Shown piece after piece: positions 1 through 8,459 of a stretch of DNA of 64,000 nucleotides; position 1 is the first letter of the stretch, and every line of letters starts with the position of its first letter. The stretch spans positions 1,323,260 through 1,387,259 of the forward strand of contig NZ_BMRB01000002.1 of assembly GCF_014648415.1 (NCBI RefSeq). The letters run 5' to 3'. The position numbers and the translations under genes are program-made. Source of the stretch: Actinokineospora fastidiosa (lineage in GTDB: Bacteria; Actinomycetota; Actinomycetes; Mycobacteriales; Pseudonocardiaceae). The notes beneath the pieces were generated by a model that saw only the letters and a list, made by a program, of their open reading frames with translations, was not told the origin of the DNA and did not search any database.

Positions 1-575
1 CGGTCGAGCTCGGCCACACCGTCCCCGCCGACATCCCCGACGCCCTGGCGGCGCGGATGCGCGACCGCACGGAGGCGGTCCTGCGCGCGGTCGGCTTCGC
101 CAGCGGCGTCGTGCACTGCGAGTGGATCGTCGTCGAGGGCGAGCCGCACCTGGTGGAGTGCGCTGGCCGCTTCCCCGGCGACGGCATCGCCGAGCTGATC
201 GAGCGGGCGTACCCGGTGAACCTGGCCGCCGCCTACTACGCGGTGATGCGCGGCGAGCGCCCCGACCCGCTCCCGACCCGCGCCCGCCACGGCGCGACCG
301 TCCGCTTCCTGCGCCTGGCCCCAGGCGAGGTCACCACCATCGAGGGCGTCGACGAGGCCGCCGCCATCCCCGGCGTGGTCCGCGCGACCCTCACCGTCAC
401 CGAGGGCGACGAGGTGCGCGAGCTCCGCAGCTCCTGGGACCGCGCAGGCTCGGTGATGGCGGTCGCGGAGACGCCGGGGGCCGCGGAGAAGACGGCGGAG
501 CTGGCGATCGAGCGGATCAGGGTGGAGGTGCTGAGCACGCGCCCGGTCACCATCCCGGGCCGGATCCACCGCTGA
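1..575 (+). CDS. ATP-grasp domain protein, C-terminal part (5' end outside window)
   Basis: The reading frame is open from base 3 and ends at the TGA at 573-575, so only about 190 C-terminal residues are seen. The segment CEWIVVEGEPHLVECAGRFPGD fits the end of an ATP-grasp fold, where acidic and Asn/Arg residues hold Mg-ATP. A C-terminal lobe follows (VRFLRLAPGEVTTIEG). ATP-grasp enzymes of this type join a carboxylate to an amine with ATP. The partner genes upstream are not visible, so no substrate can be proposed. A second, distinct ATP-grasp gene lies at 7206, but the two are separated by unrelated minus-strand genes. I see the fold with fair confidence and do not know the function. Confidence 0.75.
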   Translation, partial: VELGHTVPADIPDALAARMRDRTEAVLRAVGFASGVVHCEWIVVEGEPHLVECAGRFPGDGIAELIERAYPVNLAAAYYAVMRGERPDPLPTRARHGATVRFLRLAPGEVTTIEGVDEAAAIPGVVRATLTVTEGDEVRELRSSWDRAGSVMAVAETPGAAEKTAELAIERIRVEVLSTRPVTIPGRIHR

Positions 576-882
576 GCAGCCCGGGAGCGGTGGGCCGAAG
601 CGGCCGAACCCACGGCCCGCGACCCCACCAGACACGACCCCACCCTCACCACGCGCGACCCAACAAGCCAGGAACCCTAACGCACCAACCAAACCCGCCC
701 CCCACTCACGACCACACCAAGGGAGAACCGCAACCCCCACCCACCCACTCACGCCCGACCGAGAACCCCAATCCACGACCCAAACCCACTCACGACCACA
801 CAGGCCGAACCCTCAACCCACCACCCAGACACAACCCGCCCCCCACGCGTGCGAGCGGCGGGTTGGGGAGCCGTGCGCGCGG
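576..882. repeat. C/A-rich intergenic spacer with short direct repeats
   Basis: About 300 bases between two convergent genes hold no credible gene. The plus strand is strikingly rich in C and A and poor in G and T. A 17-bp unit, CCCACTCACGACCACAC, occurs at 701-717 and again at 785-801. Its first ten bases occur a third time at 744-753, so copies are spaced by 43 and 41 bp. Apparent reading frames through it are proline/threonine/histidine-rich and look like composition artefacts. Confidence 0.6.
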
Positions 883-1794
883 CTACTCCACCCGGCAGGA
901 TCCGGTGTCCGGTAGGGGTTGGGTGTGGTCGAACGGGTCGATGCGGGTGGCGGAGGCCGGGTCGACGAGGGTGACGTCGTCGGGGGTGAGGGGGGCGAGG
1001 CGGCCGCGGGACATCGCGGCGCAGGACATGGCGAGGGCGTAGCCCTCCGCGGAGGTGGGGTGCAGGCCGGTGTCGGTCACCGTGAAGCGGACCTGGTAGC
1101 GCAGCATGGCCACGTACTCGTCCACGGTCAGCGCGCCCGGGACGTCGAAGGCGTAGGCGAACGTGTAGTCGGTGTCGACGACCAGCCGGCCCCCGTCGCC
1201 CACCTTGGCGACCATGGCGCCGTCCACCTTGGGCGGCACCGGGAGGAGGCGGACGCCGGGCTCGATCACCGTCGCCCAGGCCAGCGCGCTCCGCCCCGCC
1301 AACCCCTTGCGCACGTGCTCCCGCGACTCGGGGGTCAGCCCGGCGAGCAGGGCGTCGAAGCGGCCCTCGTTCAGCGCCCGGCCGTCGACCCGTCCGGCGA
1401 TGAGCAGGTCGCGCACCGCCGAGTACGCCGCCGCGACCTCTTCGGCCGAGTAGGCGCCGACCGGGGCCGCGACCGGGACGACGATCCCGGCCGCGCCGTC
1501 CGGCCGCGCCTCGGCGAGGGAGCCGACGAAGGGCCGCTCCCGGTCGACCCGCCCCGACGGCGCGCGGTCCGCCGCGGCCACGGGGTCGCCGAAGAGGTCC
1601 GCCCGGAACACCACGGCCCCGGCCAGCAGCATGGCCGTCACCACGCCCACGACGACCAGCGCGCTCGGTCTCCGCCGAACGCGGCGGGGCCGGGGCGCGC
1701 GGTCGGCCCGGGCGGCCCGCCGCGCGCGTTTCGTGGCCTCCCTGATCCACGCCTCGTCGGTCAGGTCGGGATGGTCCGCAAGCGGATCGCGCAT
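883..1794 (-). CDS. Single-pass membrane protein of unknown function
   Basis: 303 residues. The N-terminal 43 residues are charged and very basic (KRARRAARADRAPRPRRVRRR), followed by one hydrophobic helix (about residues 44-64, ALVVVGVVTAMLLAGAVVF) and a roughly 240-residue outer domain. This suggests a cytoplasmic basic tail, a single anchor and an extracytoplasmic domain. The N-terminal motif LTDEAWIREATKRARRAA resembles the start of many actinobacterial anchored proteins. The outer domain has no motif that I recognise; two cysteines (near residues 260 and 300) could form a disulfide. The gene is convergent with the ATP-grasp gene across the C/A-rich spacer. Function unknown. Confidence 0.75.
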   Translation of the reverse strand: MRDPLADHPDLTDEAWIREATKRARRAARADRAPRPRRVRRRPSALVVVGVVTAMLLAGAVVFRADLFGDPVAAADRAPSGRVDRERPFVGSLAEARPDGAAGIVVPVAAPVGAYSAEEVAAAYSAVRDLLIAGRVDGRALNEGRFDALLAGLTPESREHVRKGLAGRSALAWATVIEPGVRLLPVPPKVDGAMVAKVGDGGRLVVDTDYTFAYAFDVPGALTVDEYVAMLRYQVRFTVTDTGLHPTSAEGYALAMSCAAMSRGRLAPLTPDDVTLVDPASATRIDPFDHTQPLPDTGSCRVE

Positions 1795-1849
1795 GTCCGT
1801 TTCTCCCCAGTAAGTCCGGTGCGCGACCTTAACCGACCGGGACCACCGC

Positions 1850-2275
1850 CTAGGGCCGCAGGTCCGTCACCCCCTTGCCGCTGGCGATATCGAACGGCAC
1901 CGACACCTGGTCGTGCACGATCAGCCACTCACCGTCGACCTTCCGGAAGCAGAAGGTGGCCCTGACCCACATCCCGGGCGTCGTCGTCCCGTCCGGGAGC
2001 GTGCCGCTGAGCCTTCCGAAGCCGTGGCCGAACGCCACGTCCTCCCCCGCCGTGATCCGCAGGTCGCGCACCTCGTAGTCGAGGTTGTCGAGGAACGCGA
2101 AGACATTGGTCCAGTTCCCGAGCTTCGCGTCCACGCCGACGTGCTGCAGCGGCGGCTCCACGTCGAACGACACGACGTCCTCGGCGTAGAGCCGCCGCAG
2201 ACCGACGAGATCCTTCCGCCTGATCCCGTCGATCACCCCATCGACCACCTGCCTGATCGCGCTTTCCGCCACCAT
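1850..2275 (-). CDS. SnoaL/NTF2-like family protein
   Basis: 141 residues, the usual length of a single alpha+beta cone (NTF2/SnoaL/DUF4440) domain. The N-terminal helix (IRQVVDGVIDGIRRKDLVGLRRLYAEDVV) is followed by beta strands ending in FRKVDGEWLIVHDQVSVPFD, the pattern of ketosteroid-isomerase-like proteins that handle small hydrophobic substrates or act as stress proteins. No catalytic residues can be assigned. It stands alone on the minus strand upstream of a membrane protein gene, so context does not narrow the role. Confidence 0.75.
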   Translation of the reverse strand: MVAESAIRQVVDGVIDGIRRKDLVGLRRLYAEDVVSFDVEPPLQHVGVDAKLGNWTNVFAFLDNLDYEVRDLRITAGEDVAFGHGFGRLSGTLPDGTTTPGMWVRATFCFRKVDGEWLIVHDQVSVPFDIASGKGVTDLRP

Positions 2276-2344
2276 CGCCCCGTCCCTTCGTCAGGCGCCG
2301 TTACACCTCATACGACACCGCAGCGGGGCGAAATGTCAGACTGA

Positions 2345-5300
2345 TCAGGGCCGCTTCCTGCCGAACACGGTCAGTTCCGCGGCGGCCGCGAAGGGTTGAC
2401 CGTTGTAGGACGTGACGCCAACCAGCCGCACGTAACGGCCCGTGACCGCCGGGAACGTCAGCCGGGTCTCGGCCGTCCCCGCCGCGAACGTGCCCGCCGA
2501 GACCGGCTCGCCCCAGGTCTGGCCGTCGGCGCTGACGAACAGCCGGTAGTCCTTGATCCGCCCGTTCGTGCCCACCTGGCGCGGCAGGTAGCCGTAGCCG
2601 GTGACGTCGTACTGCGCGCCGAGGTCCAGGGTGATCGTGTGCGGGTACGCGGGGATCGGACTCACCGAGTACGCCGTGTGCCAGATGGACGACGGGTTGC
2701 CGTCGATCGCCTTGGCAGCGCCCGAGTTCTCGGCGCTGGTCTCCGCACTGCTCACCTCGTGCACGCGCATCCGCGACTGCGGGATCGTGCCCGGCGGCAG
2801 CACGGTGGCCGTGGCGGCGACCTCGGGGACGGCGACCGGCCGCCCGCCCGCGGTGTAGGCCGCGACCGCCGTGACGGGGTACGGGCCCGCCGCGAGCCCC
2901 GCGGGCGGGGTGACGTCCCAGTCGGTCGCCACCGTCGCGCCGGGCGCCACGGCCGCGAACTCCGCGGGGGTGCGCGGAACGACCGTCCAGCCCTCCGGCG
3001 CGCGCAGGGCGAGCGAGACCGCCGTGGCGTCCTCGGTGCCGTTGTTGGTGAACGTGGTGCTGACCGGGTTCGCCTCGCCCGAGGCCATGCCGGTCAGGCC
3101 CGCCCCGGTGACGGACAGCTTGCCGCAGACCGCTCCCGTGTCGGCCGGACCCAGGTCGGTCACGGTGAAGTTGTCCATCACGAAGTCGGCCTGGTCGCCG
3201 CCGCCCGTCAGCTTGCGCAAACCGACCCAGTTGTCGCCGCCGCACCCGGCGACGATGTCCCGCTCGAACCGCGTCGTGCCGCGCTGCTCGCCGATCGGGA
3301 CCGCGCTGAGGTCCACCGGGACCGGCTTGCCGTCCACGATCCGGTCGGTGCCGTGCACCCACTGGTACTGGCCCGCACGCCCGGAGACGTAGTCGAAGGC
3401 GACCTTGTACCGGTGCCCGTCGCGCAACTCCACGGTCCACGGTGCGGTCCGGTACACCAGGCCGCGGTTCTCCTCGTGCGCCTTCAGCGACCACTCGCCG
3501 TCGAGGACGTCGTCGACCAGCTTGCCGTTCCAGCCCGCCTGCGTGTACGGCGCGTGCTTGCGGGCGATGTGCGTGCGCGGGTCCGTGCTGCCGCCCGCGT
3601 CGCCCTTGATGAACGGCCACCAGCCCTGATCGACGTGCTCGAAGTCGTGCACGGAGGAGACGGACATCGGCACCACCCGCGCGTCGTCGACCTGCACCCG
3701 GGCGTCGCCGTCGCCGACCCGCACGACCAGCCGCGCGTGGTCGCGCTTCGCGGCGAACACCACCCGCACGCGCTGGAAGTAGCTGCCGTGCTTGTCGTCG
3801 GCGGCGACCCAGTTGCGCGCCGAGGTCCGCTCGACGGTGACGCTCGCCGCGCCCGGCACCTCCAGCGTGGTCGGGCGGCTGCGGCCCGGCTCGATCTCCA
3901 GCCACACCGACGCGCTGTAGGTCGTGCCCGGGGTCAGGCCGGTGATGCGCTGCGCGATCGACCCGGGGCCCGCGCCGAACGCCGCCACGTGCTGCCCGGT
4001 CGCCAGCTCGTCCACGCGGACCGCGCCGGTGGGACCCCAGTGCTTCAGCGAGCCCGCGTTGAAGCCCGGGTCGGCCAGGCCGGTGCCGTGCCCCCAGTCC
4101 GCGGCTGCCTGCCTCGGCGCGCGGTCCGGGTAGAGCACGTACGCCTGCCCGGGCTCGGCGTCGAGCGCGATCCGGCCGTCACGCGCCTGGACCACGCCGA
4201 CCTTCACGCGGCCGGTGTCGGTCAGCTTGTAGACGGTGAACTTGCGCGCCTTGCCCAGCTCGCCGGGGACCGTCCACGCGGACGCGCCACCCGCGGCGTT
4301 GTAGTGGTACAGCTTGTCGGGCCGCTCCTTGCCCTGGCTGGCCCACGGCAGCAGGTAGCGGTCGCCGTCGAGCACCGTTCGGCCGTCCACGGTGACCGTG
4401 CGTCGGCCGTCCTCGACGCTGCCGCGCACACCCCCGGCGAACACGACCTCGTCGGTGTTCCAGTCCACGATGTGCTGCTGCTGTAGGAACTTCGCGGGCA
4501 GGTTGTGCTGCCAGATGTTGGCCTCGAACTCGTTCCAGTCCGTCTCGCCCGTCCAGCCCTCCCAGTCGACCAGCTGGGCCTTGCCCAGGATCGGGTGGTC
4601 GTTCCAGACGTCCTTCTGGTCGTTGCGCAGGAACCGGATGATCTGCGAGTTCAGGCCCTTGTTGGTAGCGCCGCCGTAGTCGACGTCATTGGCCCAGTGC
4701 GACCACAGCGACGAGCGCTCGAAGCGGTCGGACCACTCGGTGGTCAGCTCCCAGCCCTGCTCGGCGAGCTGCCTGCTCAGGCTGTCGGCGAGCCAGCCCG
4801 ATGAGTAGTAGACGTCGATGTAGAGGGCTTCCAGGTTCGGGTGCGTCTCGTCGCGCAGCTGCCGGAAGCGGTCGACGATGTTCCCGGAGGCCAGGTCGGG
4901 GCGCTGCTTGATGTAGTAGCTCTGGTTGAGCCAGTTCCAGCCGCGCGCCTTCGGGTCGACCAGCTCCTTGCTGAAGGAGTTCGCCTCGCCGTAGGACTCG
5001 GTAGCGTTGACGTGCACGCCGAAGTCGGCGTTCCACTTCTCGCCCTCGGCCAGCAGCGTGTTGAGGTCGGCCAGGCCGCCAGCGCGGGTGTTGTAGTTGC
5101 CGCCGTAGTCCGGGTGCGCGGAGTCGTGGCCCTCGGCCTGGTAGCCCTTCAGCAGGGCGAGCTGGCCCAGGTTGTCGGTGGCGAGGGCGATGCGCTTGGT
5201 GTCGTCCAGGGTCCGCAGGAACGGGTGCGTCGCCTGGCTGGCGAAGTTGAACGGGATGCGCGGGACGACCCGGTCGGCGGTCTTCTCGCCGCCCTTGGGG

Positions 5301-6166
5301 GTGACCATGATGTCGCGGAAGGCCAGCGCGCCGTCCTGCCAGTCCACGGTCCCGTCGCCGTTGGCGTCCGGGGTGACGACGACCTTGGCCCACGGCAGCG
5401 GCTCGGTGTACGGGGACGTGTCGCCCCGGTAGGTCCACTGTCCACTCCAGACCCCGACGCGGACGTCGTCGCCGTCCACGCGGGCCTGGTGCAGGAAGCG
5501 GGTCCCGTCGTCGGCGGACGCGCCGCTGGGCTTGTCCACCGTCGCGTTGGTCTCGATGCCCGCGGCCAGGCCGTTCGCGCTGACGAACGCGTAGGTCGCG
5601 CCCACCGGGGCCGGGTCGACCGGCGTCCGGTCGGTGACCTCGGCGAAGCGGTCGGCGGTGCGGGTGGAGTCCGGGTCGAGCGTGGTGAACGCCGTCCGCG
5701 CGCCCGGGTCCGCGCTCGACACCGACAGCAGGTCGTGGTCGGGGATATCGATGGTGTTCACCCGGTCAGCCTCGGTGTCGCGCACCGCGTCGATCCGGAA
5801 GGTGGTCACCCGCCCGACCAGCGACAGGCTCGCGTCGAGTTCGACCCCGGGCAGGTCGGCGAAGGCCAGCCGGTAGCGGGCCGCCGAGCCGTCCAGGACC
5901 GGATCACCCGCCAGCGACACCCGTCGCGGCACGCCGTCGACGGCGATCACGCCGATGGGCGCCGACCGGCCGCCGATCTCCGCGCCGGAGGCGTTGTCCC
6001 GGTACGACAAGACCCTCGGGAAGTCGGCGCCGACCGTCACGGTCAACTCCGCCGACCGCAGGACCAGCCCGGGGTCCCCGACGGCCGCGGGCGCGGCCAG
6101 CACACCTCCCGCCGCCACCGCCACCACAACGCCGGGGACCACGCCTCTGACCCAGCCTCTGACCAT
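2345..6166 (-). CDS. Secreted endo-alpha-N-acetylgalactosaminidase, GH101
   Basis: 1273 residues from the ATG at 6166, chosen because a GGGAGG ribosome site lies just upstream and the protein then opens with a signal peptide (GVVPGVVVAVAAGGVLAAPAA). An in-frame extension to 6253 has no such site. Order: beta-sandwich (about 35-260), an EF-hand-like loop DANGDGTVDWQDGA typical of GH101, the catalytic barrel, carbohydrate-binding sandwiches, an NEW3-type domain (about 1000-1120) and a C-terminal F5/8-type (CBM32) domain. Asp451 in ALYIDVYY and Glu477 in TTEWSDR are the likely nucleophile and acid/base. GH101 enzymes release Gal-GalNAc disaccharide from O-glycans of mucin-like proteins outside the cell. 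Family call is strong; the exact specificity is inferred. Confidence 0.88.
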   Translation of the reverse strand: MVRGWVRGVVPGVVVAVAAGGVLAAPAAVGDPGLVLRSAELTVTVGADFPRVLSYRDNASGAEIGGRSAPIGVIAVDGVPRRVSLAGDPVLDGSAARYRLAFADLPGVELDASLSLVGRVTTFRIDAVRDTEADRVNTIDIPDHDLLSVSSADPGARTAFTTLDPDSTRTADRFAEVTDRTPVDPAPVGATYAFVSANGLAAGIETNATVDKPSGASADDGTRFLHQARVDGDDVRVGVWSGQWTYRGDTSPYTEPLPWAKVVVTPDANGDGTVDWQDGALAFRDIMVTPKGGEKTADRVVPRIPFNFASQATHPFLRTLDDTKRIALATDNLGQLALLKGYQAEGHDSAHPDYGGNYNTRAGGLADLNTLLAEGEKWNADFGVHVNATESYGEANSFSKELVDPKARGWNWLNQSYYIKQRPDLASGNIVDRFRQLRDETHPNLEALYIDVYYSSGWLADSLSRQLAEQGWELTTEWSDRFERSSLWSHWANDVDYGGATNKGLNSQIIRFLRNDQKDVWNDHPILGKAQLVDWEGWTGETDWNEFEANIWQHNLPAKFLQQQHIVDWNTDEVVFAGGVRGSVEDGRRTVTVDGRTVLDGDRYLLPWASQGKERPDKLYHYNAAGGASAWTVPGELGKARKFTVYKLTDTGRVKVGVVQARDGRIALDAEPGQAYVLYPDRAPRQAAADWGHGTGLADPGFNAGSLKHWGPTGAVRVDELATGQHVAAFGAGPGSIAQRITGLTPGTTYSASVWLEIEPGRSRPTTLEVPGAASVTVERTSARNWVAADDKHGSYFQRVRVVFAAKRDHARLVVRVGDGDARVQVDDARVVPMSVSSVHDFEHVDQGWWPFIKGDAGGSTDPRTHIARKHAPYTQAGWNGKLVDDVLDGEWSLKAHEENRGLVYRTAPWTVELRDGHRYKVAFDYVSGRAGQYQWVHGTDRIVDGKPVPVDLSAVPIGEQRGTTRFERDIVAGCGGDNWVGLRKLTGGGDQADFVMDNFTVTDLGPADTGAVCGKLSVTGAGLTGMASGEANPVSTTFTNNGTEDATAVSLALRAPEGWTVVPRTPAEFAAVAPGATVATDWDVTPPAGLAAGPYPVTAVAAYTAGGRPVAVPEVAATATVLPPGTIPQSRMRVHEVSSAETSAENSGAAKAIDGNPSSIWHTAYSVSPIPAYPHTITLDLGAQYDVTGYGYLPRQVGTNGRIKDYRLFVSADGQTWGEPVSAGTFAAGTAETRLTFPAVTGRYVRLVGVTSYNGQPFAAAAELTVFGRKRP

Positions 6167-6245
6167 GATGCTGCCTCCCGGAACCCGGCGGGACCTGCCG
6201 ATCACCTCGGCCGCCGGAGCGTAACGCGCAAAATCCGACATGTCT

Positions 6246-6265
6246 ATGTTCAATCATGTTCAGAA
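6246..6265. repeat. Tandem ATGTTCA direct repeat upstream of GH101 gene
   Basis: ATGTTCAATC and ATGTTCAGAA lie next to each other at 6246-6255 and 6256-6265, a 10-bp (one helical turn) direct repeat in the A/T-rich gap between the GH101 gene and the methyltransferase gene. It lies about 80 bp upstream of the GH101 start and could be a regulator site. No known operator consensus was recognised. Confidence 0.3.
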
Positions 6266-6325
6266 GCCAGACACAACCCACAGCATCAATCACCTATTGC
6301 CGGTTCACCGGCGGCACCCTCTAGA

Positions 6326-6345
6326 TAACGACAATCGTTTCCGTA
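6326..6345. promoter_or_regulatory. Degenerate Fur/Zur-like element upstream of methyltransferase
   Basis: The A/T-rich stretch TAACGACAATCGTTTCCGT shares its first ten bases, TAACGACAAT, with the element at 7151-7171. Aligned in the same register (ACAATcgTTtcCgT against ACAATgaTTatCaT) it keeps 10 of 14 positions. It also holds an inverted pair AACGA/TCGTT. It lies about 60 bp ahead of the start codon at 6402. A role as a weaker copy of the same operator is inferred. Confidence 0.45.
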
Positions 6346-6401
6346 TATGGTGGCGCGGGCCGGAGGGGATCCGCGCCACCGCCCGGGACCGCCGAGGAGC
6401 C

Positions 6402-7109
6402 ATGAGCGACGGATACGCCGTGAACGCCCAGTACTACGACCTGATCTTCCCCGCCGCCCTGCGCGACTCCATGCGCGCGGCGCTGCGCGCGTTGCTCGCC
6501 GACGCGGCCGTCGTGGTGGAGATCGGCGCCGGGACCGGGCAGTTCACCGAGACCATCGCCGCCGGGCTGCCCGAGGGCGGCGAGGTGTTCGCCGTCGAGC
6601 CCGCCGCGGTGATGCGGGCCGCGCTCGCCACCCGGCTGGCCGCCCTGCCCGACCCGCCGGTGACGATCCTGCCCGCCGACGCGCTGGGCGCCGAGGTGGA
6701 CCGCGAGGTGGACGCGGTCGTCGCGCTGCACGTGCTGACCCACTTCTCCCCCGCCGACCGCGCCGCCCTGTGGGCGCGGTGGGTGCCCGCGCTGCGCCCC
6801 GGCGGGATCGTCGTGGTCGACGTCCAGGCCCCGCAGGAGCCGGTCGCCGTGCCGCCCGCCGTGATCCCCGGCCGCACGCTCGGCCGCCGCCGCTACGACA
6901 CCGTCGCCGAGGCCACCGTGGACGGTGACCATCTCATCTGGACGATGACCTACCGGGTGCACGAGAACGGGCGGACGGTCTCGGCGGAGTCGGTGTCGTT
7001 CCCGTCCTTCGTGGTCTCCGACGCCACCCTCCACGCCGAACTGGCGGCCGCGGGCTGCGCGCCGGTCGCTGACCCGCCCGCCGGAGTGCTGGCCTGGCGC
7101 AGGCTCTGA
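6402..7109 (+). CDS. Class I SAM-dependent methyltransferase
   Basis: 235 residues. The ATG at 6402 is chosen because GAGGAG (6394-6399) precedes it and the protein then starts with GYAVNAQYYDLIF, a usual opening for this fold. Motif I is VVEIGAGTGQFTETIA (SAM-binding glycine loop), motif II ends in VFAVEPA, and the post-I segment DAVVALHVLTHF and LRPGGIVVVDV complete the Rossmann core. The acceptor cannot be predicted. A 96-bp gap with the palindrome at 7157 separates it from the large operon downstream, and a similar element precedes this gene, so it may belong to the same regulon and modify the same product. That membership is inference. Confidence 0.8.
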   Translation: MSDGYAVNAQYYDLIFPAALRDSMRAALRALLADAAVVVEIGAGTGQFTETIAAGLPEGGEVFAVEPAAVMRAALATRLAALPDPPVTILPADALGAEVDREVDAVVALHVLTHFSPADRAALWARWVPALRPGGIVVVDVQAPQEPVAVPPAVIPGRTLGRRRYDTVAEATVDGDHLIWTMTYRVHENGRTVSAESVSFPSFVVSDATLHAELAAAGCAPVADPPAGVLAWRRL

Positions 7110-7156
7110 GGCGTCCGCGCGGCGCGTCACCCGGTTGCCGGATGACAATCTAACGA

Positions 7157-7171
7157 CAATGATTATCATTG
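7157..7171. promoter_or_regulatory. Perfect 15-bp Fur/Zur-type palindrome ahead of metallophore operon
   Basis: CAATGAT-T-ATCATTG is a perfect 7-1-7 inverted repeat. It matches the Fur-family operator form (AATGATnATCATT core) and the layout of actinobacterial Zur boxes. It sits in an otherwise GC-rich region, 35 bp upstream of the GTG at 7206, where a bound repressor would block transcription of the 11-gene operon. Which metal sensor binds (Zur, FurA or another member) cannot be read from the site alone; zinc metallophore operons in actinomycetes are known to be Zur-controlled. Confidence 0.7.
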
Positions 7172-7205
7172 CTGCCCACCGGGCGGCCGAGCGAGAGGGC
7201 GGGAC

Positions 7206-8459
7206 GTGGCGCATCTGCTGATGGTCGAGAGCTGGGTGGGGGCGATGAGCACGCTGCTCCCCCGGGCGATCCTCGAATCCGGGCACCGCTTCACGTTCCT
7301 GACCCGCGACCTGCGCCACTACCTGCGCGCCGGATCCGGCGACGGGCCGCATCCGCTGCTGGCCGCGGAGAACGTGCTCACCGCGGAGACCAACGACGTC
7401 CCCGCGTTGCTGTCCTATGTGGAACGCGTGCACGACGTGCTGCGCTTCGACGGCGTGATCTCCTCGTGCGACTACTACCTGGCCACCGTCGCCAGGATCG
7501 CCGCCCACCTGGGACTGCCGGGGTCGAGCCCGGACGCGGTCGAGCGCGCCTACCGCAAGGACCTCACCCGCACGGCCCTGGCCGCGGCGGGCGTGCCCGG
7601 ACCGCGGTTCGCCCTCGCGAGCGGGTGGGCGGGCGTCGCGCAGGCCGCCAGGGGCATCGGCTACCCGCTGGTGCTCAAGCCGGTGGACCTGTGCGCGGGC
7701 ATGTTCGTGCGCCGGGTGGACGACGAGGCGCAGCTGCGGGAGGCGTTCACCGCGGTCGAGACCTTCCCGATCAACGCCCGGAACCAGCCGCGCCTGCCGA
7801 CCGTGCTGCTGGAGGAGCTGCTCGACGGCCGCGAGGTGAGCGTGGAGACCGTGACCGTCGACGGGACCACCCGGGTCGTCGGCGTCACCGACAAGAGCGT
7901 GGCGGGCGCGCCCTGGTTCGTCGAGAGCGGCCACATGTTCCCCGCCGACCTCCCCGCCGAGCAGGCCGAGGCGGCCGCGGAGGTGGCGGTGTCGGCGATC
8001 GCCGCGCTCGGCCTGGACAGCGCGGTCGCCCACACCGAGGTCAAGCTGACCTCGACCGGGCCGAGGCTGGTCGAGGTCAACCCGCGTCCGGCGGGCAACC
8101 AGATCACCGAGCTGGTGCGCCGGGTGACCGGCATCGATCTGCCCGCCGTGTACGCCCAGCTCGCCGTCGGGGAGCGCCCCCGGCTGGAGCGGGCGGAGAC
8201 CGGGGTCCGCAGCGCGGCGATCGCGCTGGTGCTGCCGCCCCGGGCCGGGCTGATCGCCGGGATCACCGGCGACACCGACCTTCCCGGCGTCGTGGACGTG
8301 GCGCTCAAACCGGCCGGTCACCGCGCGGGCGACCCGACGAGCAACAACAGCTACCTGGGCCACGTGATGGCCGTCGACCACGACGGCCTCGGGGCCCGGG
8401 CGCTGGCCGAGAAGGTCGTCGCCGGGCTGGACGTGCGCTACCGGGAGGACGTCGCGTGA
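7206..8459 (+). CDS. ATP-grasp ligase, first gene of putative metallophore operon
   Basis: 417 residues, starting at GTG 7206 behind GAGAGGG. The N-terminal domain (VESWVGAMSTLLPRAIL) precedes a central ATP-grasp fold: YPLVLKPVDLCAGMFV supplies the ATP-binding lysine, LLEELLDGREVSVET is the adenine-side strand, and EVKLTSTGPRLVEVNPRPAGNQ carries the Mg-binding Glu/Asn and Arg. The C-terminal lobe (about 320-417) resembles that of carnosine-synthase/BacD-like amino acid ligases. Such enzymes form amide bonds through an acyl-phosphate. The gene overlaps the next by four bases (GTGA). In this context it probably joins amino-acid-like parts of a small chelator without an NRPS; that is inference. 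Confidence 0.82.
   Translation: MAHLLMVESWVGAMSTLLPRAILESGHRFTFLTRDLRHYLRAGSGDGPHPLLAAENVLTAETNDVPALLSYVERVHDVLRFDGVISSCDYYLATVARIAAHLGLPGSSPDAVERAYRKDLTRTALAAAGVPGPRFALASGWAGVAQAARGIGYPLVLKPVDLCAGMFVRRVDDEAQLREAFTAVETFPINARNQPRLPTVLLEELLDGREVSVETVTVDGTTRVVGVTDKSVAGAPWFVESGHMFPADLPAEQAEAAAEVAVSAIAALGLDSAVAHTEVKLTSTGPRLVEVNPRPAGNQITELVRRVTGIDLPAVYAQLAVGERPRLERAETGVRSAAIALVLPPRAGLIAGITGDTDLPGVVDVALKPAGHRAGDPTSNNSYLGHVMAVDHDGLGARALAEKVVAGLDVRYREDVA

Noticed and set aside
701..801. Spaced repeats considered as a CRISPR array
   Set aside because: Only two full copies and one partial copy of a short C/A-rich unit without palindromic character, and no cas genes nearby.
2396..4486. Plus-strand frame of 696 codons opposite the GH101 gene
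   Set aside because: Antisense to a fully supported multidomain enzyme and without motifs of its own.
6167..6253. Earlier start for the GH101 protein
   Set aside because: It would bury the signal peptide behind about 29 residues and has no ribosome site, unlike the ATG at 6166.
7110..7205. Possible riboswitch ahead of the metallophore operon
   Set aside because: The 96-bp gap contains the palindromic DNA operator and no extended set of pairing helices.
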